This document shows positions 1 to 8,683 of a stretch of 42,444 nucleotides of DNA, piece by piece. Within the stretch, counting starts at the first letter, position 1. Every line of letters starts with the position of its first letter. The stretch comes from Desulfonauticus submarinus (GTDB lineage: Bacteria; Desulfobacterota; Desulfovibrionia; Desulfovibrionales; Desulfonatronovibrionaceae). The stretch is from positions 1-42,444 of the forward strand of contig NZ_FNIN01000015.1 in assembly GCF_900104045.1 (NCBI RefSeq). The letters run 5' to 3'. The notes under the pieces were generated by a model that saw only the letters and a program-made list of their open reading frames with translations, searched no databases and was not told the origin of the DNA. The translations under genes were made by a program, and so were the position numbers.

Positions 1-2
1 AA

Positions 3-95
3 AAGGAACTCTTAGCCCAAGGTTATAACAACATCTTCAAACTCGCCATTGTCTCTGATGGAAAAGAAGTCTGGGTTAAGGAAGATGAAAAGTAA
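3..95 (+). CDS. 3' end of an upstream gene (C-terminal 30 residues)
   Basis: An open frame enters from the left edge and stops at TAA 93-95. The visible tail reads KELLAQGYNNIFKLAIVSDG, then KEVWVKEDEK. Mixed hydrophobic and charged residues suggest a soluble domain end, but too little is present to name a family. It converges on the exported protein gene that ends at 110, with 14 bases between the two stops. The call rests on the absence of stops in this frame and plausible protein composition. Confidence 0.5.
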   Translation, partial: KELLAQGYNNIFKLAIVSDGKEVWVKEDEK

Positions 96-109
96 TGACT
101 AAATTTCAC

Positions 110-1177
110 TTAGCTCAAATTAAATAGTTCTAGCTCTTCTCCTTGTGATTTTGAGACTACTTTATAAACGCACTCCAGATCTCTCATCTGCGTTTCTGGT
201 TCTGGAGAGACGATCTGCACTCTCTTTACGCTTTTACTAAACCGCACTATCTCACTTTCGGACTCGAGTTTTCCGTTTCCATCCAAATCGCACTTTCCAT
301 CGATTGGGATTACATTTAGTTCGATATTCCAGTTTCCACAGTAGGTATAATTTCCGCTTTCGCAAAGATTTTTCGCATCGGCTAAAATTCTTTCTATTTC
401 TGCCTTATCAAACTGCACTGTAACAGGATTTTGTTTTAGAAGAATGTAGGGAATTCTTCCATCTGCAGTTTTAAATTGGTTAAAAATTTCTTCTCCGAGA
501 GTTTGCGAGGTCGTCTCTCCATTTGGAGAATTAAAACTCTCATTGTTATAAACATAAGTTCCGTCTGAGTTTGTTGGTTTTAAGAAATAGGAATGCTTAT
601 CATTTGAAATTTCAAGATAAGAAAACGCTTTCATATAATAATTTTTCTTTAAAAGATGATCCACCACCTCTATGTTTTTTACGTCTGTTCCATCAAGCTT
701 TTTAATTGAATTCAAAGAAGAAGAGATGCTGTAAGAATAACCACCCAAATCAGTTATGCCAATCGCTCTACAAGTGCCGTCTATCTGTGCGTATCTCGTA
801 CCTGCTGAGACAGGTATGTTCTTGTTTCTGTATTTGCCGAAGGTAAAAGGTTTATTATAAGTTCCTTCATACTCATAATTTATTCGAAAATATCTTAAAA
901 CATAATCCTTATTATAAGGAGACAAAAATAGTCTTCCATATTTATTTTGAGTAGAAGTAAAAGTTAAAGTCCACTCTCCATTTGTAGAATCTCCTTCAGT
1001 GTATTTAGTATTATAAAGAGTATCAAAATTTGAATTACTCTTCCATATTTCTGCCCTAAAATCTTTTCCTGTTGTCTCTTTAAAAATATATGTTGCTGTA
1101 TATGTAGTGGCATAGGTAAAAGAAAAACAGAAAAATAGTGCAAATATGTAAATTAAAAACAATTGTTTTCTATCCAT
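110..1177 (-). CDS. Exported protein with an EF-hand/dockerin-like calcium loop, unknown function
   Basis: 355 residues. The N terminus is a typical Sec signal: MDRKQ, a hydrophobic stretch to about residue 22, and a likely cleavage after a TYA site. The mature part is rich in Tyr, Asn, Thr and Ser, as in many secreted beta-rich proteins. Near residues 295-310 it carries DLDGNGKLESE, which fits a dockerin/EF-hand calcium loop (D-x-D-x-N-G-x-L with a following E). Several Cys residues sit near this loop and could form disulfides. I do not recognise the family. No clear Shine-Dalgarno precedes the ATG at 1177, so the start is chosen on the signal peptide. The next gene upstream on the same strand is also exported and also has an EF-hand loop, suggesting a related surface or periplasmic role. 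Confidence 0.7.
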   Translation of the reverse strand: MDRKQLFLIYIFALFFCFSFTYATTYTATYIFKETTGKDFRAEIWKSNSNFDTLYNTKYTEGDSTNGEWTLTFTSTQNKYGRLFLSPYNKDYVLRYFRINYEYEGTYNKPFTFGKYRNKNIPVSAGTRYAQIDGTCRAIGITDLGGYSYSISSSLNSIKKLDGTDVKNIEVVDHLLKKNYYMKAFSYLEISNDKHSYFLKPTNSDGTYVYNNESFNSPNGETTSQTLGEEIFNQFKTADGRIPYILLKQNPVTVQFDKAEIERILADAKNLCESGNYTYCGNWNIELNVIPIDGKCDLDGNGKLESESEIVRFSKSVKRVQIVSPEPETQMRDLECVYKVVSKSQGEELELFNLS

Positions 1178-1209
1178 ACGGAAGAACTAAAAAGAAATAT
1201 ATTTAATAT

Positions 1210-1229
1210 TTTTTATCAACTGATAAAAA
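1210..1229. repeat. AT-rich perfect palindrome between the two EF-hand genes
   Basis: TTTTTATCA at 1210-1218 and TGATAAAAA at 1221-1229 form a perfect 9-bp inverted repeat with a 2-base centre. It lies 3' of the gene ending at 1243 and 5' of the gene starting at 1177. It could be an operator for the latter. A terminator is less likely because the stem is AT-rich and no T tract follows on the minus strand. Confidence 0.35.
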
Positions 1230-1242
1230 GTAAATAAAAAAT

Positions 1243-1866
1243 TCATTCCTCTGTAACACCGTCTCCATGTTTTGGAGTCCAACCTCCAGTACTTTTATTT
1301 ACACTATCATTCAAACCGTTTTCTAATCCGTTACCACTGTTTCTCATATCCTTTATTGCTTTTATTACATCTGCTAAATTCATGTTCATACTACTTGTTA
1401 AACCAACCCTTCCTTCTTCAAATGCTTTTACTATTTCACTTGGGGTTAAATAACCGTCTTTGTTAAGATCTGCTTTGTACATCCTTTGAAAGTTTGGATG
1501 CAAATATCCTGTCTTTGCGTTCTCATCTGCGTGAGTAAAGTATTTTAATACCTCTCTAACTGTTCCATGTGTATTATCTATTGCTTGATATAAACTACAA
1601 GCAAACCCTCCATTCTTATCTAAAATATTTCCAGACTTTAAACTAATTTTCCATTCATCAGAAGCCTGAGCCTCTTTAACATTCCCAAATAAACTTGAGC
1701 ATAATATTGTTGCTACACTACAACCAATTGCTACTGCTTTTGTAAAGTAATTATTATTTTTATTTTCCATACTTAGTATAAAGAGCCCGTTATTTATAAA
1801 GGTTTCGGTTTTACGAGTAAGGGGTAACACTACTACTCCTAATCTGAATACTTCCTTCTTGCTCAT
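1243..1866 (-). CDS. Exported EF-hand protein, unknown function
   Basis: 207 residues from the ATG at 1866, which is preceded by a strong Shine-Dalgarno (AAGGAGGGA read on the minus strand, about 1870-1878). A second in-frame ATG at 1770 opens a more conventional signal peptide (MENKNN, hydrophobic segment, cleavage near EAQA) but has no obvious Shine-Dalgarno, so the true start is uncertain. The mature protein contains ADLNKDGYLTPSEIV, a canonical EF-hand loop (D-x-N-x-D-G-x-L, E at the last position). The C terminus is Gly/Asn-rich. Only one loop is obvious, so calcium binding is an inference. The family is not recognised. The gene lies just upstream of a second exported EF-hand-like protein and is preceded by an unusual promoter with a poly-T spacer. 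Confidence 0.65.
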   Translation of the reverse strand: MSKKEVFRLGVVVLPLTRKTETFINNGLFILSMENKNNNYFTKAVAIGCSVATILCSSLFGNVKEAQASDEWKISLKSGNILDKNGGFACSLYQAIDNTHGTVREVLKYFTHADENAKTGYLHPNFQRMYKADLNKDGYLTPSEIVKAFEEGRVGLTSSMNMNLADVIKAIKDMRNSGNGLENGLNDSVNKSTGGWTPKHGDGVTEE

Positions 1867-1900
1867 ATCTCCCTCCTTGATTAGATTTGGATTAAATTGT

Positions 1901-1931
1901 TCTATAGTAAAAAAAAAAAACACTTCGTCAA
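1901..1931 (-). promoter_or_regulatory. Promoter with a T12 tract in its spacer
   Basis: On the minus strand, -35 TTGACG (1926-1931) and -10 TATAGA (1901-1906) flank a 19-base spacer that includes 12 consecutive T (A on the plus strand, 1909-1920). The predicted transcript starts near 1894 and reaches the Shine-Dalgarno and ATG at 1866. The spacer is longer than the usual 17, and its length could change by slippage in the T tract. Confidence 0.6.
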
Positions 1932-2164
1932 TTAAAATCTTTTCATTTTCGTCTTATTTTTTCCTTAGCTAAGAAGTTAACAGTTCCTATTAAAACTATA
2001 GGAGGTAATTTGAGAAATTTATATAAACAAAAATTTTGAATAATTGACTTTAAAAATCAAAAACAGAACTTATTGCGAAAATCTATAATCTCTATATAGT
2101 ATTGACTTTAGAAAACAGAGTGGATAGGGATAGGAAGATTTAAATCCTTAAAAAGGAGAAGAAA

Positions 2165-3295
2165 ATGCGTAAATTTCTCTTATATCTTTTCTTAAACATT
2201 ATTTTATTAATACCTGTTCAAACAAGGGCAAACGATGTTGTTTATACTCCAAAAGCAGATAACTTCATCTTTCTTGTAGATCATTCTGGCTCTATGGCCA
2301 TGCACTTAACTGAGGAAACACTAAAAATACATAAAGCAAAAGAAGTGCTTACTAAAATCAATGAACTTTTACCTCCGTTAAAAGTTCAAATGGGCCTATA
2401 CACCATTACTCCTTTTGAAGAGTATCTCTCAATTGCCCCTTACGACAAAACTAAATTTAAAGATAATATAGACGATATTTCTGAAAGATTTTCCGTATTT
2501 GGTAGATTAACGCCTTTAGGCAATGATTTAAAAAAGATAGAACCTATATTAAGTAAATTAAAAGGTAAAACAAAAGTTATTGTTATTACTGATGGTGGGC
2601 AAAATAAAGGATTATCTCCAATTGATTCCTTAAAAGAAATTTATGAAAAATATCCAAATGTATGTTTTTATTTTATTGGAGTAGGTAGCAATCCCAAACA
2701 AACCAAGCTCTTAACAAAATTAACAGAACTAAAAGAATGTAGCTTTTTTATAGAAGCAAAGGATTTATCCTCACAACAAGAAGTAACTTCTTATTTAGAA
2801 AAAGTTTTTTATGGAGAGAAAACAACAGAGATAACTAAAAAAGCAACCAAATCTAAACCTATTCCTATTCAAAAGCCTATAGTAAAACCCAAACCAAAAG
2901 TTGTAAAACCAAAGCCTTCAATTAAACCTAAAACGGTGGCTCCTATAGTTAAAGTAGAGCAATCAATTCTACTTCGTTCTATTAATTTTGACTTTAATTC
3001 CGCTAAAATCAAAAAAGAAGCTCTTCCCATATTAAAAGAAGTAGCCGTTATCCTAAAACAATACCCTAACAAAAAAATCATTATTGCAGGTCATACCTGT
3101 AGCCTTGGTCCAGCTAAATATAACTTAAAACTTTCTAAAAAACGAGCTCAAAGTGTAGCAAAATTCTTAATCGCTCAAGGGATTAAAAAAACACGCATTA
3201 AAACCATTGGTTATGGTGAAAGTAAGCCTAAATTTTCTAATGCAACTAAAAAGGGAAGAAGTTTAAACAGACGGGTTGAGATAACTCTCAAATAG
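2165..3295 (+). CDS. Exported VWA-domain protein with C-terminal OmpA-like peptidoglycan-binding domain
   Basis: 376 residues. An N-terminal signal segment (MRKFLLYLFL to about residue 23) is followed by a von Willebrand A domain, about 30-215. The MIDAS metal site is visible as DHSGSM with a later LTPLGND and ITDGG. A Lys/Pro-rich linker (about 225-275) is typical of a spacer through the periplasm. The last 110 residues are an OmpA/MotB-like domain: INFDFNSAKI, GHTCSLG, then NLKLSKKRAQ and a final NRRVEI. The expected job is a periplasmic or outer-membrane-associated protein that binds peptidoglycan and displays a metal-dependent VWA interaction module. AAAGGAG lies just before the ATG. A small exported protein follows 9 bases later, so the two form an operon. 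The domain assignment is firm; the partner is unknown. Confidence 0.85.
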   Translation: MRKFLLYLFLNIILLIPVQTRANDVVYTPKADNFIFLVDHSGSMAMHLTEETLKIHKAKEVLTKINELLPPLKVQMGLYTITPFEEYLSIAPYDKTKFKDNIDDISERFSVFGRLTPLGNDLKKIEPILSKLKGKTKVIVITDGGQNKGLSPIDSLKEIYEKYPNVCFYFIGVGSNPKQTKLLTKLTELKECSFFIEAKDLSSQQEVTSYLEKVFYGEKTTEITKKATKSKPIPIQKPIVKPKPKVVKPKPSIKPKTVAPIVKVEQSILLRSINFDFNSAKIKKEALPILKEVAVILKQYPNKKIIIAGHTCSLGPAKYNLKLSKKRAQSVAKFLIAQGIKKTRIKTIGYGESKPKFSNATKKGRSLNRRVEITLK

Positions 3296-3304
3296 GAGAA
3301 AGAA

Positions 3305-3721
3305 GTGAAAAGTGTTGGCAGGCTTATATTTGGAGCATACATCCTATTATTTTTTAGCCTGCCAGCACTTGCTTTTAATCCCAATACAGACCAAGACTTA
3401 ATCATCTGGAAAAAGCTTGCTCTTTTTATTGCCTCATGGATAGAACAAGTTGAAACAAACTTTCAATACACTTCTAACAACCCCCAAATTATTCAAAATG
3501 GGCAAATATATATTTTACAATTTTCTAAAATAAATCCTGAAAGTATTGTGTTTAGATTAAAAAAAACACCTGACTCTTATTTAGGAATTTTAGAATACGA
3601 CGAGGTCATCTATCAAGCTACTTCAACAGATCTCAATCAATTAAAAAATACTACCTGTTATCCTGTAAAAATAAGACGGCTTACAGAAATTTTTCACTAC
3701 ACAAATCAAGGCTGGCAATAA
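3305..3721 (+). CDS. Small exported protein, unknown function
   Basis: 138 residues with a clear signal peptide (MKSVGRLIF, hydrophobic core, cleavage near ALA/FN at about 23). The start is preceded by AGGAGAAAGA, nine bases after the stop of the VWA-OmpA gene, so the two are probably co-translated. The mature protein is about 115 residues with one Cys and a mixed beta-type composition. No known motif was recognised. Its context suggests a periplasmic partner or substrate of the VWA-OmpA protein, but that is inference only. Confidence 0.7.
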   Translation: MKSVGRLIFGAYILLFFSLPALAFNPNTDQDLIIWKKLALFIASWIEQVETNFQYTSNNPQIIQNGQIYILQFSKINPESIVFRLKKTPDSYLGILEYDEVIYQATSTDLNQLKNTTCYPVKIRRLTEIFHYTNQGWQ

Positions 3722-3790
3722 TTTCATTATTGACCTTAGCCCTTATCAGCTTTAAACACTCCTATATTAGTTTTAGCCAAGGGAGGAATT

Positions 3791-5008
3791 ATGAGCAAAG
3801 TAGTTATAATCGGTGCAGGAGGAGTAGGTAATGTAGTTACTCAAAAATGCGCTAGCCATCCTGAAGTATTTGAAGAAATTCTCCTTGCTAGCAGAACGTT
3901 AACAAAGTGTGAAAAAATAGCCAAACAGGTAAAAGAAAATTATAATAAAGATATTCATATCCAACAAATAGACGCAGAAAATGTTCCTGCTTTAGTATCC
4001 CTTCTAAAAGATTTTAAGCCTACTATAGTTATAAATGTAGCCTTACCTTATCAAGATCTTTGTATTATGGATGCCTGCTTAGAGGCTGGTGTTCATTATT
4101 TAGATACTGCAAACTATGAGCCAAAAGATAACCCTAAATTTGAATATAAATATCAATGGGCTTATCAAGAAAAATATGCTCAGGCTGGCCTAATGGCTAT
4201 TTTAGGATGTGGATTTGATCCTGGAGTTACTAACGCTTTTTGTGCTTATGCTCAAAAACATCTATTTGATGAAATTACCCAGATTGATATTTTAGACTGC
4301 AATGCAGGTGATCATGGGCATCCATTTGCTACAAATTTTAATCCTGAAATAAATATTAGAGAAATTACACAAACAGTTCGCCATTGGCAAAATGGGAAAT
4401 GGGTGGAAACTCCACCTGTGATAGAAGAAAACTGCATACACTTTACATTTAATTATCCTGAGGTAGGTCCAAGAGAAAGTTATCTTCTCTATCATGAAGA
4501 AATGGAGTCCTTAGTCAAACATATAAAAGGTCTTAAAAAAATCAGATTTTGGATGACATTTTCTGACACATATCTTACCCATCTTAGGGTTTTAAAAAAC
4601 GTAGGACTTACAAGAATAGATGAAGTGGAATTTGAAGGATGTAAAATAGTACCTTTAAAATTCTTAAAAGCCCTTTTGCCAGATCCTGCTAGTCTTGGAA
4701 CAAATTATAAAGGAAAAACTGTAATTGGCTGTATTTTTCAAGGATTTAAGGATGGCCAAAAAATAAAAAAATATATTTACAACATTTGCGACCACGCTAA
4801 AGCATATCAAGAAGTAAAAGCCCAGGCTGTATCCTATACCACAGGGGTACCTGCTATGGCTGGTGCAATGATGGTTTTAAAAGAGATTTGGAAAGGCAAA
4901 GGTGTTTTTAATATAGAAGAACTTGATCCTGATCCCTTTTTGAAAACTATTGCAGAAAATGGACTCCCATGGGAAGTACAGGACTTTTCTGGTTCTTTGC
5001 CAGAATAA
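3791..5008 (+). CDS. Carboxynorspermidine/carboxyspermidine dehydrogenase (saccharopine dehydrogenase family)
   Basis: 405 residues. The N-terminal Rossmann fold has VIIGAGGVGNVV (about 5-16) for NAD(P)H. NVALPYQD, DTANYEPK and GCGFDPGVTNAF are characteristic of the saccharopine dehydrogenase-like family that makes carboxynorspermidine. The reaction is reductive condensation of a diamine (diaminopropane or putrescine) with aspartate semialdehyde, in the cytosol. The next gene is a carboxynorspermidine decarboxylase, which supports this specificity over lysine metabolism. GGGAGGAATT lies directly before the ATG. Length matches the family. Whether the diamine is putrescine or diaminopropane cannot be read from the sequence. 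Confidence 0.88.
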   Translation: MSKVVIIGAGGVGNVVTQKCASHPEVFEEILLASRTLTKCEKIAKQVKENYNKDIHIQQIDAENVPALVSLLKDFKPTIVINVALPYQDLCIMDACLEAGVHYLDTANYEPKDNPKFEYKYQWAYQEKYAQAGLMAILGCGFDPGVTNAFCAYAQKHLFDEITQIDILDCNAGDHGHPFATNFNPEINIREITQTVRHWQNGKWVETPPVIEENCIHFTFNYPEVGPRESYLLYHEEMESLVKHIKGLKKIRFWMTFSDTYLTHLRVLKNVGLTRIDEVEFEGCKIVPLKFLKALLPDPASLGTNYKGKTVIGCIFQGFKDGQKIKKYIYNICDHAKAYQEVKAQAVSYTTGVPAMAGAMMVLKEIWKGKGVFNIEELDPDPFLKTIAENGLPWEVQDFSGSLPE

Positions 5009-5039
5009 GCTTAATGCCATAGACTAAGTATAATATTTG

Positions 5040-6230
5040 ATGTTAGACCTTGCTAAACACTCTCTCTTAAATGTGGAAAAAAACTTTCCAAGCAAACTTA
5101 TACAAAAAGTGCAAACACCTTGCTATCTTATTAGCGAGCCAATAATTGAAGACAATTGTAAAATCTTAAAACAAATTCAAGATCAAACAGGGGCCAAGAT
5201 TCTCTTGGCCCTTAAAGCCTTTTTACTGCCATCTACTTTTCCAATAATTCGTAAATATCTCTGTGGTATATGTGCCAGTGGTCTGTTTGAAGCCAAAGTA
5301 GGGTCTAATTTTTTTAAAAAAGAAGTCCATACCTTTTCTCCAGCTTATAAAAAAGAAGAAATTGAAGAAATTGCATCTTGTTCTACTACCCTTATCTTTA
5401 ACTCTATCTATCAACTTTATAATTTTTTACCAGTTGTAAAGAAAATAAATCCTAAAATACAAATAGGCCTGCGCATAAACCCACTTTATTCAGAAATAAA
5501 AACAAAACTCTATGATCCTTGCCAACCAGGATCTAGATTTGGAATTTTACCTCATCAGCTAAATACTGATACACTTCAAAAAATAGATGGATTTCATTTT
5601 CATGCTTTATGTGAACAAGATAGCCCTACCCTAAAAAATGTTCTTCGCTCTGTAGAACATCACTTTGGAAATTATTTGTATAAACTTAAATGGATAAATT
5701 TAGGTGGAGGACATCATATTACCAGACAAGGATATAATAAAGATCTTTTAATGGAAATTATATTTAACCTACAGAAAAAATACGATCTTACTGTTTATTT
5801 AGAACCAGGAGAAGCTGTAGTCTTAAATGCTGGAGTATTAGTTACTAAGGTTTTAGATATTGTAGAAAATGATATAAAAATTGCTATTTTAGACACATCA
5901 GCAGAAAATCACATGCCAGATGTTCTGGCTATGCCCTATAGGCCTCAAATTGTAGGTGCAGCAGAACCTAATCACTATCCTTATACTTATAGACTTGGAG
6001 GTATAACCTGTTTAGCAGGAGACATTATTGGCGATTACTCTTTTAAATTACCTCTTCAAAGAGAACAAAAGTTAGTTTTTACAGATATGGCATTATACTC
6101 TTTTGTGAAAAATACCACCTTTAATGGCATTAACCTCCCCAGCATCATTACTTTTAATAATCAACAACAAATCACCTTTTCTCGTCACTTCACATATCAA
6201 GATTTTATTCAAAAATATTCTTCTATGTAG
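5040..6230 (+). CDS. nspC: Carboxynorspermidine decarboxylase
   Basis: 396 residues. A PLP-dependent fold-type III (alanine racemase-like) decarboxylase that removes the carboxylate from carboxynorspermidine or carboxyspermidine, the last step of this polyamine route. LLALKAF (about 52-58) carries the expected PLP lysine; GFHFHALCEQ and WINLGGGHH give the phosphate-binding and active-site strands; YLEPGEAVVL and DTSAENHMPD contribute C-terminal-domain residues. I chose the ATG at 5040; a TTG three bases upstream is also in frame. The gene is 31 bases after the dehydrogenase and probably in the same operon. Its 3' end overlaps the convergent asparaginase gene by eight bases. Confidence 0.9.
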   Translation: MLDLAKHSLLNVEKNFPSKLIQKVQTPCYLISEPIIEDNCKILKQIQDQTGAKILLALKAFLLPSTFPIIRKYLCGICASGLFEAKVGSNFFKKEVHTFSPAYKKEEIEEIASCSTTLIFNSIYQLYNFLPVVKKINPKIQIGLRINPLYSEIKTKLYDPCQPGSRFGILPHQLNTDTLQKIDGFHFHALCEQDSPTLKNVLRSVEHHFGNYLYKLKWINLGGGHHITRQGYNKDLLMEIIFNLQKKYDLTVYLEPGEAVVLNAGVLVTKVLDIVENDIKIAILDTSAENHMPDVLAMPYRPQIVGAAEPNHYPYTYRLGGITCLAGDIIGDYSFKLPLQREQKLVFTDMALYSFVKNTTFNGINLPSIITFNNQQQITFSRHFTYQDFIQKYSSM

Positions 6231-7242
6231 AAATTTCTCCACACCAATTTTTTATTATTTCTTTTTTAAAATCTTCACAACTAAAACCTAATTGAAATAA
6301 GCACATCATCTTTGCTACCAAAGCCTCTCTAGTCATATCTTTTCCATTAATCACACCTGCATCTATTAAAGCTCTTCCACTTGCATATTCTTCTGCCATA
6401 ACTCTACCCTTTAAACATTGCGTTCTATTTACAAAAACAATTCCTTTATCAACCCCTGCTTTTATAGCTTCTAAAAACATCTTATCTTGACCAGGACCAT
6501 TTCCTGTTCCAAAACTTTCTAAAATAATTCCCTTTATTTCCGCCTCACACAAGGAATAAATTACATCAGGGCTTATACCAGGAAACAAGGGAACTATTGC
6601 CAATTTTTCTGACTTTAATTGATCTAATAGCAGTTTAAAATATTGAGATTCTTTCCTATTTAAAACCTGTTCATTTAAAACAATTTCTACTCCAACTTTT
6701 GCTAAAAGGGGAAAATTAGGGGAATCAAAGGCATCAAAAGACTGAGCATCAACCTTTGTAGCTCTACACCCTCTTAATAATTTATTGCCAAAACAAATAC
6801 AAACTTCATAAATAGGATAGCACGTAGATAACACCAAAGAAGAAATAAGATTTTCTCGAGCATCATTTCTTGTCTCCACAAGGGGTACTTGAGAGCCTGT
6901 TAAGATTACAGGCTTATCTAAACCATGTAACAAAAAACTAAGGGCAGAAGCAGTATACGCTAGAGTATCTGTGCCATGAAGAATAACAAATCCGTCAAAT
7001 TCTTTATAATGGGCAAAAATGTCCTTAGCGATTTTAATCCAATTTTCTGGTTTAATATCTGAAGAATCTAACAAGGGATTATATTCTAAAATTTCAATCT
7101 TAGGGAGATGAGGATCTTTAAGTTCTGGAATTTTTTTTTCTAAAAGTTTTTGAAAAAAGCCTTCCTTGGGTGCATAACCATTTTCTTTTTTACACATTCC
7201 AATAGTTCCTCCAGTATATATAATCAAAACTTTCTTTTTCAA
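6223..7242 (-). CDS. ansA: L-asparaginase, type I (cytosolic)
   Basis: 339 residues. It hydrolyses asparagine to aspartate and ammonia. The first catalytic Thr is in YTGGTIGM at the N terminus; the second conserved block is HGTDTLAYTA; NDARENL follows. No signal peptide is seen, which suits the cytosolic type. The start is a TTG at 7242 behind a strong Shine-Dalgarno (AAGGAGGG, about 7247-7254). The frame continues upstream to an ATG at 7389, but that extension has no ribosome site, runs into the divergent hisD start and precedes the conserved TGGTIG start of the fold, so I reject it. The 3' end overlaps nspC by eight bases, in a convergent arrangement. Confidence 0.88.
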   Translation of the reverse strand: MKKKVLIIYTGGTIGMCKKENGYAPKEGFFQKLLEKKIPELKDPHLPKIEILEYNPLLDSSDIKPENWIKIAKDIFAHYKEFDGFVILHGTDTLAYTASALSFLLHGLDKPVILTGSQVPLVETRNDARENLISSLVLSTCYPIYEVCICFGNKLLRGCRATKVDAQSFDAFDSPNFPLLAKVGVEIVLNEQVLNRKESQYFKLLLDQLKSEKLAIVPLFPGISPDVIYSLCEAEIKGIILESFGTGNGPGQDKMFLEAIKAGVDKGIVFVNRTQCLKGRVMAEEYASGRALIDAGVINGKDMTREALVAKMMCLFQLGFSCEDFKKEIIKNWCGEIST

Positions 7243-7356
7243 CTTTACCCTCCTTGAAGAATTAGTTCTGCTTATTTGTATAATTATAAATACTTGACGA
7301 AGCTTATCGTCTAAAGATACCCTTTGACAATAGCTTTTTAAAGCAAAGGAGCCTCT

Positions 7357-8667
7357 ATGAATATCAACAAATTTATCTACCGAAATCAAGGAGACTGGGG
7401 CAATATTAAAACATGGCTTTCTAAAAGAAATAAACCTAATTTAGAAATAGAAGAACAAGTTTGGGAAATTATTAACCAAGTAAAGGAAAAAGGCGATACA
7501 GCCTTAATAAAATATACACAAAAATTTGATTGCCCAAATTTTAACTCAAAACTTTTATCTGTAAAAGAAGAAGAAATACAACAAGCAATATCTCAAATTG
7601 ATAAACAAGACTTAAATATTATAAAAGAAGCCAGAGATAACATTTTTAAATTCCACGAACATCAAAAAGAAAAATCATGGTTTACGCCCAATTCTGACGG
7701 AACAATTTTAGGCCAATTAGTAAACCCTGTTCCCAAAGCAGGGTTATATATCCCAGGTGGCCAAGGAGGAGAGACTCCTCTTATTTCTTCACTTTTAATG
7801 AATGCCATTCCAGCTATTATTGCTGGAGTAAGAGAAATCATTCTAGTTTCTCCCCCTAGAAAAGATGGCACTTTAAATCCATATCTTCTAGCTACTGCGC
7901 ACTTATTAGGATTAAAAAAAATATTTAAAATAGGCTCTGCATGGGCAATTGCTGCTCTTGCCCTTGGAACAGAAACGATCCCTCAAGTAGATATTATAGT
8001 TGGACCAGGAAATATATTTGTGACTATGGCTAAAAAACTTCTTCAGGGACAAGTTGGCATTGATATGATTGCAGGCCCTAGTGAAATTACAATTCTTGCT
8101 TCTAAACAAGCTGATCCCAAATTCATTGCCAGCGATTTACTCTCTCAAGCAGAACATGATTCTATGGCAGCAAGTATTTTAATTTCTCCATCTTCGATTC
8201 TTCTTCAGACTGTAGAAGACGAATTAAAAAGACAACTATCCTCTCTACCTAGAAAAAAAATCGCTACAGAATCTCTTACTAACTGGGGAGCTTTAATAGA
8301 AGTCCCTGATTTGGGAGTAGGAATAGAATTAGTAAATCTTATTGCGCCAGAGCATTTTGAGCTCCTAGCAGACAATCCCTGGCAGTTTATAGGAAAAATA
8401 AAGAATGCAGGAGCTGTCTTTATAGGGGAATATACTCCCGAGCCCATAGGAGATTATTTTGCAGGACCAAATCATGTTTTACCTACCATGTCTACTGCTA
8501 GATTTGCCCAAGCACTCAGTGTAGAAACATTTTACAAAAAAACCAGCCTTCTATATACTCCTTTTAGTTATATTAAAAAACATGGTGATAAAATCGCCAA
8601 ACTAGCTAGACTAGAAGGCCTAGAGGCACATGCTAAAAGCATAGAAATACGCTTAAAAGAAGATTAA
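7357..8667 (+). CDS. hisD: Histidinol dehydrogenase
   Basis: 436 residues. It oxidises L-histidinol to histidine in two NAD-dependent steps with a zinc ion, the last steps of histidine synthesis. VPKAGLYIPGGQ, VDIIVGPGNIFV and AGPSEI give the NAD-binding and core motifs; LLSQAEHD, APEHFELL and GPNHVLPT supply the catalytic Glu/His and zinc ligands. Length is normal for the family. AAAGGAG precedes the ATG at 7357. The 114-base gap to ansA must hold divergent promoters; TTGACG at 7294-7299 is a possible -35, but no good -10 follows. purC starts 16 bases after the stop, so the two are likely cotranscribed. No other his genes are nearby. Confidence 0.95.
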   Translation: MNINKFIYRNQGDWGNIKTWLSKRNKPNLEIEEQVWEIINQVKEKGDTALIKYTQKFDCPNFNSKLLSVKEEEIQQAISQIDKQDLNIIKEARDNIFKFHEHQKEKSWFTPNSDGTILGQLVNPVPKAGLYIPGGQGGETPLISSLLMNAIPAIIAGVREIILVSPPRKDGTLNPYLLATAHLLGLKKIFKIGSAWAIAALALGTETIPQVDIIVGPGNIFVTMAKKLLQGQVGIDMIAGPSEITILASKQADPKFIASDLLSQAEHDSMAASILISPSSILLQTVEDELKRQLSSLPRKKIATESLTNWGALIEVPDLGVGIELVNLIAPEHFELLADNPWQFIGKIKNAGAVFIGEYTPEPIGDYFAGPNHVLPTMSTARFAQALSVETFYKKTSLLYTPFSYIKKHGDKIAKLARLEGLEAHAKSIEIRLKED

Positions 8668-8683
8668 AGAAGGAGCTAAACAT

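Noticed and set aside
2000-2039. AGGAGGT followed by a TTG and a 9-codon frame in the gap before the VWA gene
   Set aside because: The ribosome site is perfect, but the frame is tiny, uses TTG and has no regulatory hairpin or link to a downstream gene; chance is likely.
7243-7389. N-terminal extension of the asparaginase frame to an ATG at 7389
   Set aside because: It overlaps the hisD start and its ribosome site, has no Shine-Dalgarno, and precedes the normal start of the fold; the TTG at 7242 has a strong Shine-Dalgarno.
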